DNA from: Kribbella albertanoniae
GTDB lineage: Bacteria > Actinomycetota > Actinomycetes > Propionibacteriales > Kribbellaceae
Assembly: GCF_004348455.1 (NCBI RefSeq)
Contig: NZ_SMKA01000012.1
Span: 1-64,000 of the forward strand
Reading direction: 5' to 3'
Length of the DNA stretch: 64,000 nt
Below, one piece after another: positions 25,827 to 34,790 of this stretch (position 1 is its first letter; each line of letters opens with the position of its first letter). The position numbers were made by a program, and so were the translations under genes. The notes under the pieces were generated by a model. The model was not told the DNA's origin. It saw only the letters and a program-made list of their open reading frames with translations, and ran no database searches.

Positions 25827-27897
25827 AGCGGAGGCAGGGGTCGCCGACCCAGACCGTCTTACCGCGGTCGACGGTGACGTCACGGGTACCGAGGAGCTTG
25901 CCGCCCTTGGTGTAGCAGCTCAGCTTCCAGCTCTCCTTGACACCCGTGTACGACGCGGGCGTGGGCGGAGCGAACTCGACCGAGCCGGTCCAGTCGGCCG
26001 TCTCGCCGCCGTCGAAGTTCTCCACCTGGACCGTGTACTGGCCGGGTACCGGGTCGAGCAGAACAGCGACCTCCGGGTCGGCCAGCGACGCCGCCTGCGC
26101 GACCCGCTTGCCGTCCGGCCCGTAGATGTAGACGTCCCAGTCGACGTCCGGTTTGTTCCAGCCGATCTTGATCGAGGCCTTGCCGTTGTCGGCCTCCGGC
26201 GGCGCCTTGATCGTGAACGTCGCCGTCTCGGCCTGGCCCTTGACCGGAATCCCGGCCGGGTTGGTCAACGTGACCGAGGGCTGGGTCGGTGCGACCGGGT
26301 CGCGGCCCCAACGGCCGGCGACGTACGGGCGGGTCGACGGGTTGACCGACCACCTGAACGGGCCGAGGCCGGTGGTCAGCGTCGACTCGAGCTTGTCGGT
26401 GTAGATGATCGGATCCTTCGCCGTACCGTCCGGCTGGACCACCGGCGAGGTCGGCGTCTGGAACGTCTTCGCGATCTTCAGCGTCCGGCCCGGTGCGGTC
26501 GCGCCGAGGAGGGTCGAGTGCAGCTTGGCGTTCCCGGCGGCCTCGCTCATCGTCATGAGGGCCTCGCGGTTACCGCCCGCACCAGGCGCCGGTGCCGGCG
26601 TCTGGCCGAGGTAGTGCGCGATGACCCCGTCGGCGTACGGCGGATGGAACGACGAGCCGATCTCGAACGTGAACCCGAGGCCACCGGTTGCCCAGTAGCT
26701 CCAGTCCTCGGTCGAACCAGTGGTGTCGTACAACTGGTAGCTCGGCTGGTTGGTGTAGCCGTTGTCCGACGCCAGCGATGCTCCCAGAGCCTTGTAGACC
26801 GGCTCGTCCGGGGGCGCGCCCACGGCCATGACGCCCGGCGGACGCAGGATCAGGTTCCCGAAGGTGTGCAGCGTGACCAGGCCGGTCACCTGGCGGTTGG
26901 AGACAACCCAGCGGACGTTCTGCACCTCGGGCAGGATGGACGGCCCGTCACCGCGGTAGGTCTCACTGCGGTAGTTGGTGCTTGCGCCCGGTCCACCCCA
27001 GAAGCCCGGGTAGTTCCGGTTGGGGTCGGTACCACGCTGCACGCCCTGCGGGTTGTTGCCGCAGTCGCCGCCGAGCTCCTCGGGCAGCGTCTTGGCCGTC
27101 GCCTCACACGACTTACGCTTCATCTCGTAATCGAACTTGCTGAAGTCACCCTTGGGCGCGGCCTCGCGTGAGGTGTTGTAGCCGTCGGCGTTGATGATCG
27201 GTACGACGATGGTGCGCGTCTTCTGCACGATCGACGTGATCCGCTTGTTCTTGCCGTAGTTCTTGGTGAGATCGAAGGCGTACTCGATCGCGGTCTCCGC
27301 CGACGGCCACTCGCGTGCGTGGTGCGCGCCCATCAGGAAGAAGACGGGTTTGCCGTCGGTCACGTTCTGCGGGTTGGTGGTGATCTCGACACCCCGGACC
27401 GTGCGGCCCTCGCCGGTCTTGTAGGGCAGCGTGATCGGCTTGACCAGCTTCGGGTACTTCTTGGCCAGCAGCGTCAGATCCGCCTCGTAGTCGGCCAGCC
27501 GACGGTACGTGTCGCGCCCGCTGGGCAGCGGCGAGACAGTGGTCCTGGCCGCATACGCGGCGTCCTTGGCCCGGTCGAGACGGTTCTGCTCCTCGACGTC
27601 GGCAACCTTGACGGTCCACTCATAGCCGGCGGACTTCAGCAGGTTCCGCTCGCGGGCATCCCCGGCGAACACCGTGACGGAGTCCGCGTCGGCCTGCTCG
27701 GTGACGTCGAAACCGAGTTTGAGCAGCTTCTCCTTATCGGCGCGGGTCGGCGTACTCACGTCGAGCAGTTGCGATCTGTTGTCCGGTGGCGGATCAGCCT
27801 GGGCCGGGGCGGGCAGCCCCGACAACCCGGCGACGACCGCGGCGACGGCGACCGCGCAACCCACCACGGCTGAGCCACGGCGCATGGTCCAGTTCAT
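25816..27897 (-). CDS. Secreted M14 zinc carboxypeptidase
   Basis: A 693-residue exported metallopeptidase with a signal peptide (cleavage near PAQA, about residue 34) and a propeptide-like region to about 125. The M14 domain has the zinc motif H193-x-x-E196 (GAHHAREWPSAE), a third-ligand His in VTLHTFGNLILRPPG, and the catalytic Glu in FTFEIGSSFHPPY. The C-terminal ~200 residues form beta domains (PVKGQAETATFTIKAPPEADNGKASIKIGW..., a PPC-like bacterial pre-peptidase module). The ATG at 27897 is chosen because it begins the signal peptide; in-frame sequence upstream is low-complexity and overlaps the divergent regulator region. The protein likely removes C-terminal residues from extracellular peptides. 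Confidence 0.9.
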   Translation of the reverse strand: MNWTMRRGSAVVGCAVAVAAVVAGLSGLPAPAQADPPPDNRSQLLDVSTPTRADKEKLLKLGFDVTEQADADSVTVFAGDARERNLLKSAGYEWTVKVADVEEQNRLDRAKDAAYAARTTVSPLPSGRDTYRRLADYEADLTLLAKKYPKLVKPITLPYKTGEGRTVRGVEITTNPQNVTDGKPVFFLMGAHHAREWPSAETAIEYAFDLTKNYGKNKRITSIVQKTRTIVVPIINADGYNTSREAAPKGDFSKFDYEMKRKSCEATAKTLPEELGGDCGNNPQGVQRGTDPNRNYPGFWGGPGASTNYRSETYRGDGPSILPEVQNVRWVVSNRQVTGLVTLHTFGNLILRPPGVMAVGAPPDEPVYKALGASLASDNGYTNQPSYQLYDTTGSTEDWSYWATGGLGFTFEIGSSFHPPYADGVIAHYLGQTPAPAPGAGGNREALMTMSEAAGNAKLHSTLLGATAPGRTLKIAKTFQTPTSPVVQPDGTAKDPIIYTDKLESTLTTGLGPFRWSVNPSTRPYVAGRWGRDPVAPTQPSVTLTNPAGIPVKGQAETATFTIKAPPEADNGKASIKIGWNKPDVDWDVYIYGPDGKRVAQAASLADPEVAVLLDPVPGQYTVQVENFDGGETADWTGSVEFAPPTPASYTGVKESWKLSCYTKGGKLLGTRDVTVDRGKTVWVGDPCLRFKG

Positions 27898-28056
27898 TTC
27901 GGGCGTACCCCCACTCTGTCGCACCGCGGGCGGCAGGCTGCCTGTCAGGCGGCGCGGTGCGACTCGTCCGCACATGCTCACCCGGGACGGAGCCGAAGTC
28001 GAGCGGATTCGCCAGATCTGCGGCTTCTTCTGGGGTGGTGAAGACCTGGTTGAGCC

Positions 28057-29031
28057 GTGAGAATCAGGCCCGTGATCCGGATCCATTTCACCGCGGCAGA
28101 CGTTGGGCGTGTGACGTTCCTCCCCGAGCCCGAACCGCTTCGGCAGACGGCGCTGGCGGCTCGCGCGCTCGGTCCTGGTCAGACATCCTCCACGGCTCGG
28201 CGGTGGCGGCGGGCGGCCGGGAGCCGGGTCCGGCCGGCAATGACCCCGCTGTTCAAGCTGATCTCGCCGACCGGGCAGTTTCCGGGCTTCCTCACACCGC
28301 CTGTGGACAGAGCCGGGCTGGAGCCGGCGATCGAGTGTCTGCTGGAGACACCGGCAGACTTGATTCGCGCCGAGCTCGAACCACACCTGCCGGCTGAGAT
28401 TCATCCCTACATGCGAGCGCTGCTGCGTGGCCGGGCCGATGCGCGTCGAGCGCTGGGCGGCGCCGTACGCGAGTTCCACCGGCTCGTACTTGGACCGTCT
28501 GCGATCGACCTTGGGCGCATTCACGCGGCCGATCTGGCCATCCGCTCGCGGACGGTCCTGACCGCCGGTAGCGAAGAGCTTCTGGCGACTCTGCACCCGA
28601 AGGTCAGCTGGCAGGACGGCATCCTCAGTTTCTCGATGCCGTTCGAGCATGACGTGAAGTTGGCCGGCCGCGGCCTGCGGCTCTGTCCGTCGCCTTTCGT
28701 CTCGGAGTGCCTGATCTTCGATGAGCCCGGAGTCGTTCCGCTGCTCGTCTACCCAGCTGTCGCCCTGCCCGTGGTGGATCCGGCCGAACGAGACTCGGCC
28801 GATGCCCTGGCCGAGCTCCTTGGGCGCACCCGCGCTGCCGTCCTGCGAACCCTCGCCGCCCCCGCCGGCACCAGCCAGTTGGCCCGTCGGCTCAACATTT
28901 CCAACGCCTCAGCCTCCGAGCACGCTCGCGTCCTCAGGACCGCCGGCCTACTGACCACCGACCGATCTCGTGGCACTGCGCACCACTCGCTCACCCCTGT
29001 GGCCATCCAGCTGCTCAGCATGGACGGCTAA
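28057..29031 (+). CDS. ArsR-like winged-helix transcriptional regulator
   Basis: A protein of about 324 residues whose C-terminal ~75 residues form an ArsR-type winged helix (ADALAELLGRTRAAVLRTLAAPAGTSQLARRLNISNASASEHARVLRTAGLLTTDR). The N-terminal ~230 residues are the uncharacterised ligand-binding region common in actinobacterial ArsR-like regulators (FPGFLTPP, LGRIHAADLAIRS, FSMPFEHDVKLAGRGLRLCPSPF). No metal-binding cysteine pair of classic ArsR is visible. The start is uncertain: GTG at 28057 or GTG at 28072. It is divergent from the M14 gene across 160 bases and could control it. The stop overlaps the next convergent gene by four bases. Confidence 0.75.
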   Translation: MRIRPVIRIHFTAADVGRVTFLPEPEPLRQTALAARALGPGQTSSTARRWRRAAGSRVRPAMTPLFKLISPTGQFPGFLTPPVDRAGLEPAIECLLETPADLIRAELEPHLPAEIHPYMRALLRGRADARRALGGAVREFHRLVLGPSAIDLGRIHAADLAIRSRTVLTAGSEELLATLHPKVSWQDGILSFSMPFEHDVKLAGRGLRLCPSPFVSECLIFDEPGVVPLLVYPAVALPVVDPAERDSADALAELLGRTRAAVLRTLAAPAGTSQLARRLNISNASASEHARVLRTAGLLTTDRSRGTAHHSLTPVAIQLLSMDG

Positions 29032-29954
29032 CGCAGATCTGGTACGACGGAAACCGTGTACGGCGGGGTGCCCGGGGCTCGGTCGAGCTGGCTGTTCACC
29101 CACAGCAGGCGGCCGCGATCTCGCGCGATCGTGGTCGGGGTTGCTCCGGCCTCGCCCGGTGCCGAATCAGCGAGGATCGTGGCCTTGGACCACGTGCGGT
29201 CGAGCCGGGCCAGTCGGGTGACATATCGGCCGTTGCCCGCGTTGTGAACGACGTACAGACGATGTCCCTCGAGCAGGTATCCGTCGCCCGAGAGAATCCC
29301 GTCGGCCTCGACCGGCCGTACCGCGCGCGACGCGATGTCGACGCGATAGGTGAGGTCCTGACCTTGTTCGCCGACGAGCAAGGTCCGGCCGTCGGGAGTG
29401 CCGACGATGCCGTTCAGGAAGTACGGCTTCGGACTGATCCGGTCACGCGTGATCCAGGGCTTGAGCTCCCCCAGCCCGTGCCGAGTCAGGGAAGCGCGCC
29501 AGATCTGGTTGTGCGCGGAATCGGTGACGTAGACGGCGTCCTCGGTGAACGCGAAGTCGTTCAGGAACGAGCCTTCCGCTGCCGGACGTGACGCCAGCAA
29601 TCGGCCACGAGCGTCGTACTGGAAGAGCCGTCCGGTGCTCGCGCCGGCGACGAGGATCCGGCCCCAGCGATCCACATGTACGCCGGTCGCCCGGGTGCGG
29701 CCGTCGGACCCGGCCGGCAGAAACAGCTGGAGCCGGGCGCTCCGCACGGATCCCCGATAGACCGCGCCCGTCCCGACACTCGTGACGTAGATGGTGCCGT
29801 CCCGCGTGACCTCGATCCCCTCGGGCGTATCCCCCGGCGTGTCCGAAACGACGTACGTCGAGGGCCGGTGCGGCTCGTTCCAGGGTCGCGCGGCCGCCGT
29901 CGTGGAGGTCGTCAACGTGATCACCAGAACTGCAAGAACGATGAGTCTTTTCAT
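29028..29954 (-). CDS. Secreted SMP-30/NHL-type beta-propeller protein
   Basis: A 308-residue exported protein. The ATG at 29954 starts a typical signal peptide (MKRLIVLAVLVITLTTSTTAAA), and a longer upstream start would put a charged tail before it. The mature part has propeller-like repeats (GTIYVTSVGTGAVYR, GRILVAGASTGRLFQYDARG, DAVYVTDSAHNQIWRASL, GRTLLVGEQGQDLTYRVD). They resemble gluconolactonase/strictosidine-synthase-like propellers. No catalytic residue can be assigned with certainty. Its stop overlaps that of the ArsR-like gene (CTAA). A broken gene lies just upstream on the same strand. Confidence 0.7.
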   Translation of the reverse strand: MKRLIVLAVLVITLTTSTTAAARPWNEPHRPSTYVVSDTPGDTPEGIEVTRDGTIYVTSVGTGAVYRGSVRSARLQLFLPAGSDGRTRATGVHVDRWGRILVAGASTGRLFQYDARGRLLASRPAAEGSFLNDFAFTEDAVYVTDSAHNQIWRASLTRHGLGELKPWITRDRISPKPYFLNGIVGTPDGRTLLVGEQGQDLTYRVDIASRAVRPVEADGILSGDGYLLEGHRLYVVHNAGNGRYVTRLARLDRTWSKATILADSAPGEAGATPTTIARDRGRLLWVNSQLDRAPGTPPYTVSVVPDLR

Positions 29955-30020
29955 CCGCCCAGCCTCGATTCCCCCTCGGCGCCCGACCACCGCTTTCGGC
30001 CCAGCCCGAAGGGAAACGAA

Positions 30021-30770
30021 TTACGTGGTCACAAGGGTTGTCTCGTTGGGGGCGTGCACGACAGTCGCCACACCAGACGTCGCTGGTGCACAGAGGCCCG
30101 TTGGTCGTGGAGTCCTCGCTGCCGCCGGACGAACTGCAGACGGTCACTTTGTGGTCGCTGATGAGATCGAACTGCGCGACCCCGGACGCGATCGTGAACG
30201 TCTTGTCAATGGGTGTCCAGTTGTCACCCGGGTCGTCCAGCCGCTTGGACGTCAGCGCGCTGGTGTCGAACGTCCGGGTCCAGGACGGCATCGGCTCACT
30301 GACAGCAAGGTAGGAGCCGTAGTCGACGAACCAGGTGTTCGACGACGCCGGTGAACCGGTCGGGTCAGGACGCCGGCCAGCCGCGTAGAGCTTGCAACTG
30401 ACATTGCCGGAGCTCTGCGAAATGAAGACGAAGCGCGGGGTCAGAGTGATGGTCTGCCCACGCTGGACGTTCATGTTCGCACCGACCTGCTGGCTACCGG
30501 TTCCTGCACAGATGATCGAAGCCTGTGCCATCAGGAGCGGGTCGGAGGTGCCGGTGCCCTGCTTGGCGAGCACGTTGGACGTGATGTAGCGACGCTCACC
30601 TGCGCTCGCCCAGAAGTTCGCCTCGAAAACCTGGACGAGGCGGCTCTCGTCGTACGCCGGAACGGTTCGGGTTCCCTCGCTGCCGATGGTTTCGATCTTC
30701 TGGTCGGTCGGCGGGGTCGCGGTGGCCGGGCCGGCCCGGTTGCCGTCACCAGGAGGTTCAGTCGTCTCAT
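30021..30770 (-). pseudogene. Frameshifted remnant of a small secreted protein
   Basis: The middle of this segment (about 30745-30090, minus strand) reads as a convincing secreted beta-rich protein (QKIETIGSEGTRTVPAYDESRLVQ, ASIICAGTGSQQVGANMNVQ, PRFVFISQSSGNVSCKLYA). That frame has no start codon between its upstream stop and the conserved part. At its 3' end it runs on without a stop through the body of the next gene. A signal-like start (MRRLNLLVTAT, ATG at 30770) and a natural-looking end (VATVVHAPNETTLVTT, TAA at 30021-30023) both lie in a second frame, and they share that frame. Two opposite indels, real or from sequencing, would join them. The family is not recognised. Confidence 0.5.
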
Positions 30771-30886
30771 ACCCGGATCGGGATGACTGTTCTCGTTTTC
30801 AGGTATCGATGAGGACGACGACGACGGGTTCGACCGATGCTGAGTTCCACGGAGTTTCCGTCCAGGGAGAGGAGCGAAGGGGAACC

Positions 30887-32170
30887 GTGGGTGATCAAGA
30901 GAACCGCGACTGGATCGCGCCGAGGCCTCACGGTCGGCGGCGTTTCCTGAAACTGGCTGGTGCGGGGATCCCTGCCGTGGCGGGCGTCTCGGGTGCACCG
31001 ATGGCCCAGGGGGCCACTCAGCCCCGGACGAGACCGTCGGGTGACGTGCGACGGGTGGTCGTTTTTCATCTGGACTCGCTCCACCATGAGGCCCCCGAGC
31101 GGCTCGGTCTGGTGAACTTCCAGCGAATCGCCGAGCGGGGCACCCGAGTGGACAAGGCGCTCACCATCGCTCCGTGGCATCCCACCGTCAGCGGCTTCTG
31201 GCCGCTGTCCACAACGTCGTTCCCGAACCCCACCACGTTCGCGGGATCCGTGTTTCTGCGGCCATGGCAGAAACAGCGTTACCTCCAGCACAGCTTCGCG
31301 GGCTACACGGCGCATATCGCCAACAGTCAGGCGTACCGTTCGCTCAATCCTGGCTTCGATTTCACCCGGCTCGACGACGAGGACAGCGATGAGGACAACG
31401 TCCGGCTGGGACTGCGTCAGCTGAGCGAACACCGGCACCTGACCTTCATGCGGCTACTGCTGCAGGACACCAACGCCGTGAGCCAGCAGGTCGCCAACGC
31501 GCCGGCAGGGGAACCCTGGGCCCGCGACATCTACGGCAAGGGCTCGCCCTATCCGCAGGTGGTGCGCAGAGCGGACGCGTTGCTGGGAACGTTCCTCGAC
31601 GGACTGCGGCGAATGGGCATCGCGGACGACACCCTGCTAGTCGTGCTCGCCGACGGGCAGTCGCGCTACGGCTGGCATCCGGTGCAGGCGGAGGACTCCT
31701 GGCGTCTTCCGCTCGTTTTCGCCGGGCCGGGTGTCGCGAGAGGGCGAGTCGTCGACTACGCCGAGAACATCGACATCGCCCCCACGATCGCCGCTCTGGC
31801 CGGGGTTCCCGCGCCGAACGAGAACGGGGGATCCGGCCGGGTACTCGACGAGGTACGCACGGCGAACGTCTCGAGGCCCGACGTGCCGCGCCGCATCGAG
31901 CGGATCAACCGGCAGATCGTGGAGTACCTCCGCCTGGAAGGGTGGATGCGGGTCCACGCCCGGTCATACCCGTACGTCGATGCGCGGCTGATGGCCGCGC
32001 ACAACGGCCTGCTGACCGAGGCGCAGTTCTGGAGTCTCGACCGGATCGACGAGTGGCCCCAGGCCGGGTCGCTGGACCGGATGCTCCAGGACAACCAACA
32101 CGCTCTCGCCTTCCTGCACGAGGCGCTCCGGGAATCCGGCGCACCCCCGCTGCCTGCCGCTCAGGGCTAG
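30887..32170 (+). CDS. Tat-exported alkaline-phosphatase-superfamily (sulfatase-like) protein
   Basis: A 427-residue protein with a twin-arginine signal (RRRFLKLAGAG at residues 17-27). It is exported folded, probably with bound metal. The mature part begins with VVVFHLDSLHHEAPERLGLVNFQRIAERG, the first metal-site strand of the sulfatase/phosphodiesterase fold, followed by APWHPTVSGFWPLS. Later VLADGQSRYGWHPV and ENIDIAPTIAALAGV match the second metal-site and C-terminal motifs. The Cys/Ser-x-Pro-x-Arg formylglycine motif of true sulfatases is absent, so phosphatase, phosphodiesterase or inactive forms are possible. The start is a GTG at 30887 with a GAAGGGG site five bases upstream. It converges on the LysR gene with a three-base gap. 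Confidence 0.7.
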   Translation: MGDQENRDWIAPRPHGRRRFLKLAGAGIPAVAGVSGAPMAQGATQPRTRPSGDVRRVVVFHLDSLHHEAPERLGLVNFQRIAERGTRVDKALTIAPWHPTVSGFWPLSTTSFPNPTTFAGSVFLRPWQKQRYLQHSFAGYTAHIANSQAYRSLNPGFDFTRLDDEDSDEDNVRLGLRQLSEHRHLTFMRLLLQDTNAVSQQVANAPAGEPWARDIYGKGSPYPQVVRRADALLGTFLDGLRRMGIADDTLLVVLADGQSRYGWHPVQAEDSWRLPLVFAGPGVARGRVVDYAENIDIAPTIAALAGVPAPNENGGSGRVLDEVRTANVSRPDVPRRIERINRQIVEYLRLEGWMRVHARSYPYVDARLMAAHNGLLTEAQFWSLDRIDEWPQAGSLDRMLQDNQHALAFLHEALRESGAPPLPAAQG

Positions 32171-32173
32171 GGA

Positions 32174-33070
32174 TCAGCGCACGCCGGTGACATCGCGGGC
32201 CATCGCGACGAAGTTCGCGACGACCGGCGACAGGCGGGTCTTCGGCGCCGCCAAGGCCAGCTCAACCAGCGTCGTAGCTGGGCTCAGCTTGACGAAGACG
32301 GTCCCGAAGCCGGTGAGGGCCGCAACGGAACCCGGCACGATGCTGACCCCACAACCCGCGGCGACCAGCCCCACGATGGTCTGCATCTGCACCGCCTCTT
32401 GCACCACCGCGGGCTCGAAGCCGGCTGCGCGGCACAGCGCGGAGACACGATCGTGGAGTCCCGGGCCGAGGTGCCGCGGAAACAGTACGAAAGACTCACC
32501 GGCCAGCAGCTTCACGGGTATCCGCTCCCGGGCCGCCAACCGGTGTCCCTTGGGCAAAGCGACGACCAACGGCTCCCGCGAGATCGGTATGACGTCGAGC
32601 TCGGCGTCGGCGGGCGCGGGCAACGGCGGACGCACGAAGCCCACGTCCAGAGTGCGGTTCCGCAGACGCTCCAGCTGGCCTGCCGTCGGCAGTTCGGCGA
32701 ATCGCACGGTGACATCCGGATACCGGGCCCGGTAAGGGCCCAGCACGGCCGGGAGTGGGTGCAGCGCGGCGGACCCGACCATTCCGACGACGAGTTCGCC
32801 GATGTCGCCGCGTCCCGCCGACCGCGCGCGTGTGCACGCGGAATCCACCAGGGACAGCGACTCGCGAGCGTCGGCCACGAACACCTCGCCGGCAGCTGTG
32901 AGCCGCACGTGACGGGTGTCACGCTCGAACAGCACGACGCCGAGCTCGGTCTCCAACGCCTTGACGGCCTGGCTCAACGGCGGCTGCGCGATGCCGAGCT
33001 CCACCGCCGCACGACCGAAATGCAGATGGTCGGCGACGGCGACAGCAGCGCGCAGATGCCTCAGCTCCAC
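32174..33070 (-). CDS. LysR-family transcriptional regulator
   Basis: A 298-residue regulator. The N-terminal winged helix (ELRHLRAAVAVADHLHFGRAAVELGIAQPPLSQAVKALETELGVVLFERDTRHVRLTAAG) is a textbook LysR DNA-binding domain of the 'Q/PPLSQ' subgroup. It is followed by a two-lobed periplasmic-binding-like effector domain (VGFVRPPLPAP, LVVALPKGHRL, GLVAAGCGVSIVPGSV). The GTG at 33070 (VELRHL) is favoured over an upstream start at 33103 because LysR proteins begin right at this motif. Such regulators usually control an adjacent divergent gene. None faces it here, as the only upstream material is a gene fragment, so its target is unclear. Confidence 0.85.
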   Translation of the reverse strand: MELRHLRAAVAVADHLHFGRAAVELGIAQPPLSQAVKALETELGVVLFERDTRHVRLTAAGEVFVADARESLSLVDSACTRARSAGRGDIGELVVGMVGSAALHPLPAVLGPYRARYPDVTVRFAELPTAGQLERLRNRTLDVGFVRPPLPAPADAELDVIPISREPLVVALPKGHRLAARERIPVKLLAGESFVLFPRHLGPGLHDRVSALCRAAGFEPAVVQEAVQMQTIVGLVAAGCGVSIVPGSVAALTGFGTVFVKLSPATTLVELALAAPKTRLSPVVANFVAMARDVTGVR

Positions 33071-33117
33071 ACCGCGAGAATACAAGCCGGCTATGACCGG
33101 CACTTCGCCGCTGACGC

Positions 33118-33276
33118 CTAGGTGGTCACGTGGGCCACGCCTGGTCTGCCGTTCTCGACGTGGATGCTGGCCTGGGTCTTCACCGGGGCGCCGGGGGCGT
33201 TGACGAACGGGACGACGCGGTAGTCGGTGCGCATCTCGTCGCGGCCGAGGTGGCAGACCTGGTAGCCGCGCTGGGC
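33118..33276 (-). pseudogene. Orphan C-terminal gene fragment
   Basis: About 50 codons on the minus strand (RGYQVCHLGRDEMRTDYR, VVPFVNAPGAPVKTQASIHV, ending PGVAHVTT and TAG at 33118) read like genuine protein, with GC-rich third positions. Upstream the same frame turns into noise inside the histidine-kinase gene, so no full gene exists. It overlaps the last ~30 codons of the kinase in another frame. The likely origin is a deletion that fused the end of a lost gene to the end of the kinase gene. The family is not recognised. Confidence 0.45.
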
Positions 33277-34790
33277 GTTGTGGGGCCTGTGCCTGGCTGG
33301 GCCTCGTGGGGAGCCATGGGGCAGAGTGGGAGGGTGGCGAGGACTCGGCCGCCCGTGGGGGTGTGGCCTGCGGTGCAGTGGCCGCCTATTTCGGCGGCTC
33401 GCTCGGTCATTGACAGGAGGCCGACGCCGGGCAGCCACTCGGCCGGCTCGCCGTTGTCGGTCACTTCGATGGACAACTCATCGCCTATCGCCAGATGTAC
33501 CTCGATCAGGTTCGCGCCCGAGTGCTTCACGGCGTTGTTCAGCGCCTCCACCACGATCCGGTACGCCGCGACCTCTACCGCCGCCGGGAGGTCAGCCCAG
33601 CCCACGCTCGTCTCCACCCGGACCGTGACGGGCTCTCCACCGGCACGATGCGCGAACCGACCGGCAACGGCCCGTACGGCGTCTCCCAGGCCGAGCTCGT
33701 CCAGGGCGGGCGGCCGCAGGCCCTCCACGGCGGCCCGGATCTCCGTGATGGCCAGGCCGATGTCACCCCGGAGTCTGCCGAGCATCTCGGCCTGCCGCCC
33801 GTCGCTCGAGTGGTTGCGCAGCGCGTCGGTTGTGTAGGCCATGCCGGTCAGCCTCGGCCCGAGGTTGTCGTGCAGGTCTCGGCGGAGGCGGCGGCGTTCT
33901 TCCTCGCGGGCCGCCACGATCCGCTCCCGCGAGGCCTGTAGCTCCTCGGAGGCCAGCGTGGCCCGGACCGCTACCCCGAGCGGCACTTCCAGCATCGACA
34001 GCAGCCGGCGCCTCCTGCGGCCAAGCCGCCCAGTGGTGACGAACTGGACCGCTCCGAGCTCAACGACCTCCAACTGCCCGGTCGCAGAGCCCGAGACGGC
34101 CAGATCCCGCCCTTCCATCCGCAGCGCCACGAACGGCAGCTGGAGTGCGTCCCGAACAGCCCTGACCAGTACGTCGAGCGATCCCTGCTCCAGGTCCAAG
34201 GCCGGGACCTTGACCCTGAAGGCCCGATCAAGCAGTGGTTGGAACAGCCAATGCGCCGGAATCACCAGCAGCGCGACCACACTGGGCACCGCAGACAGGA
34301 CCACTCCCGCACACAGGTAGAACGTTGCCTGAGACGCAACCACCCGTACGTCGACAAGGCGGTACCGGAGCAACGCCAGCGCCACGGCAGGCGGTACTGC
34401 CAGCCACGCGGACAACCCGAGCAGCACCAGCGGGACAGCCAGCACGGCGGCTAGGTACAGCCATAGGATCTGTCGGCGGACTACCTCGTCTCCGCAGCGG
34501 TATCGCGTCACAAGCGCAGCCACGGCGGCTAGTACCGCTAGTAGCGACGTCAACCCGGGATCGGCGTACAGGAGGCTTGCCAGCAGGACCGCAGCTGCCG
34601 CTGTTGGGACGCGGAGCGATCTGGTGGTCGGGAAGACCAAGAGGGCAGCGGCGAGCACGGCGTTGGTGGCCGAGGGCAACAGAATTGCTGTCAGAGCCGC
34701 GGACAGGAACAGCCAGCCCAGGGGGTTGCGCGGGCGCCGAACGGCGAGGGTGCCGCCGCACAGCAGCAGGCAGACCCCCAGCGAGATCAT
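33180..34790 (-). CDS. NarL-type sensor histidine kinase
   Basis: A 536-residue membrane sensor kinase partnered with the response regulator that precedes it. Several hydrophobic helices (about residues 1-170, including RRPRNPLGWLFLSAAL) form a membrane sensor. The HisKA_3 phospho-acceptor motif EEERRRLRRDLHDNLGPRL has its His near residue 307, and the HATPase domain follows (VVEALNNAVKHSGANLIEV, IEVTDNGEP). The natural C-terminus should be near GGRVLATLPL. The last ~45 residues are Ser/Thr/Ala-rich and overlap an unrelated gene fragment, so the true 3' end was probably lost. The start ATG at 34790 overlaps the regulator stop (ATGA). The N-terminal sensor looks shorter than usual for this family. 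Confidence 0.85.
   Translation of the reverse strand: MISLGVCLLLCGGTLAVRRPRNPLGWLFLSAALTAILLPSATNAVLAAALLVFPTTRSLRVPTAAAAVLLASLLYADPGLTSLLAVLAAVAALVTRYRCGDEVVRRQILWLYLAAVLAVPLVLLGLSAWLAVPPAVALALLRYRLVDVRVVASQATFYLCAGVVLSAVPSVVALLVIPAHWLFQPLLDRAFRVKVPALDLEQGSLDVLVRAVRDALQLPFVALRMEGRDLAVSGSATGQLEVVELGAVQFVTTGRLGRRRRRLLSMLEVPLGVAVRATLASEELQASRERIVAAREEERRRLRRDLHDNLGPRLTGMAYTTDALRNHSSDGRQAEMLGRLRGDIGLAITEIRAAVEGLRPPALDELGLGDAVRAVAGRFAHRAGGEPVTVRVETSVGWADLPAAVEVAAYRIVVEALNNAVKHSGANLIEVHLAIGDELSIEVTDNGEPAEWLPGVGLLSMTERAAEIGGHCTAGHTPTGGRVLATLPLCPMAPHEAQPGTGPTTPSAATRSATSAATRCAPTTASSRSSTPPAPR

Noticed and set aside
29443-30573. 376-codon minus-strand frame that includes the broken secreted protein
   Set aside because: Only its first ~160 codons look like protein. 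The rest is out of frame inside the beta-propeller gene, so it is not one gene.
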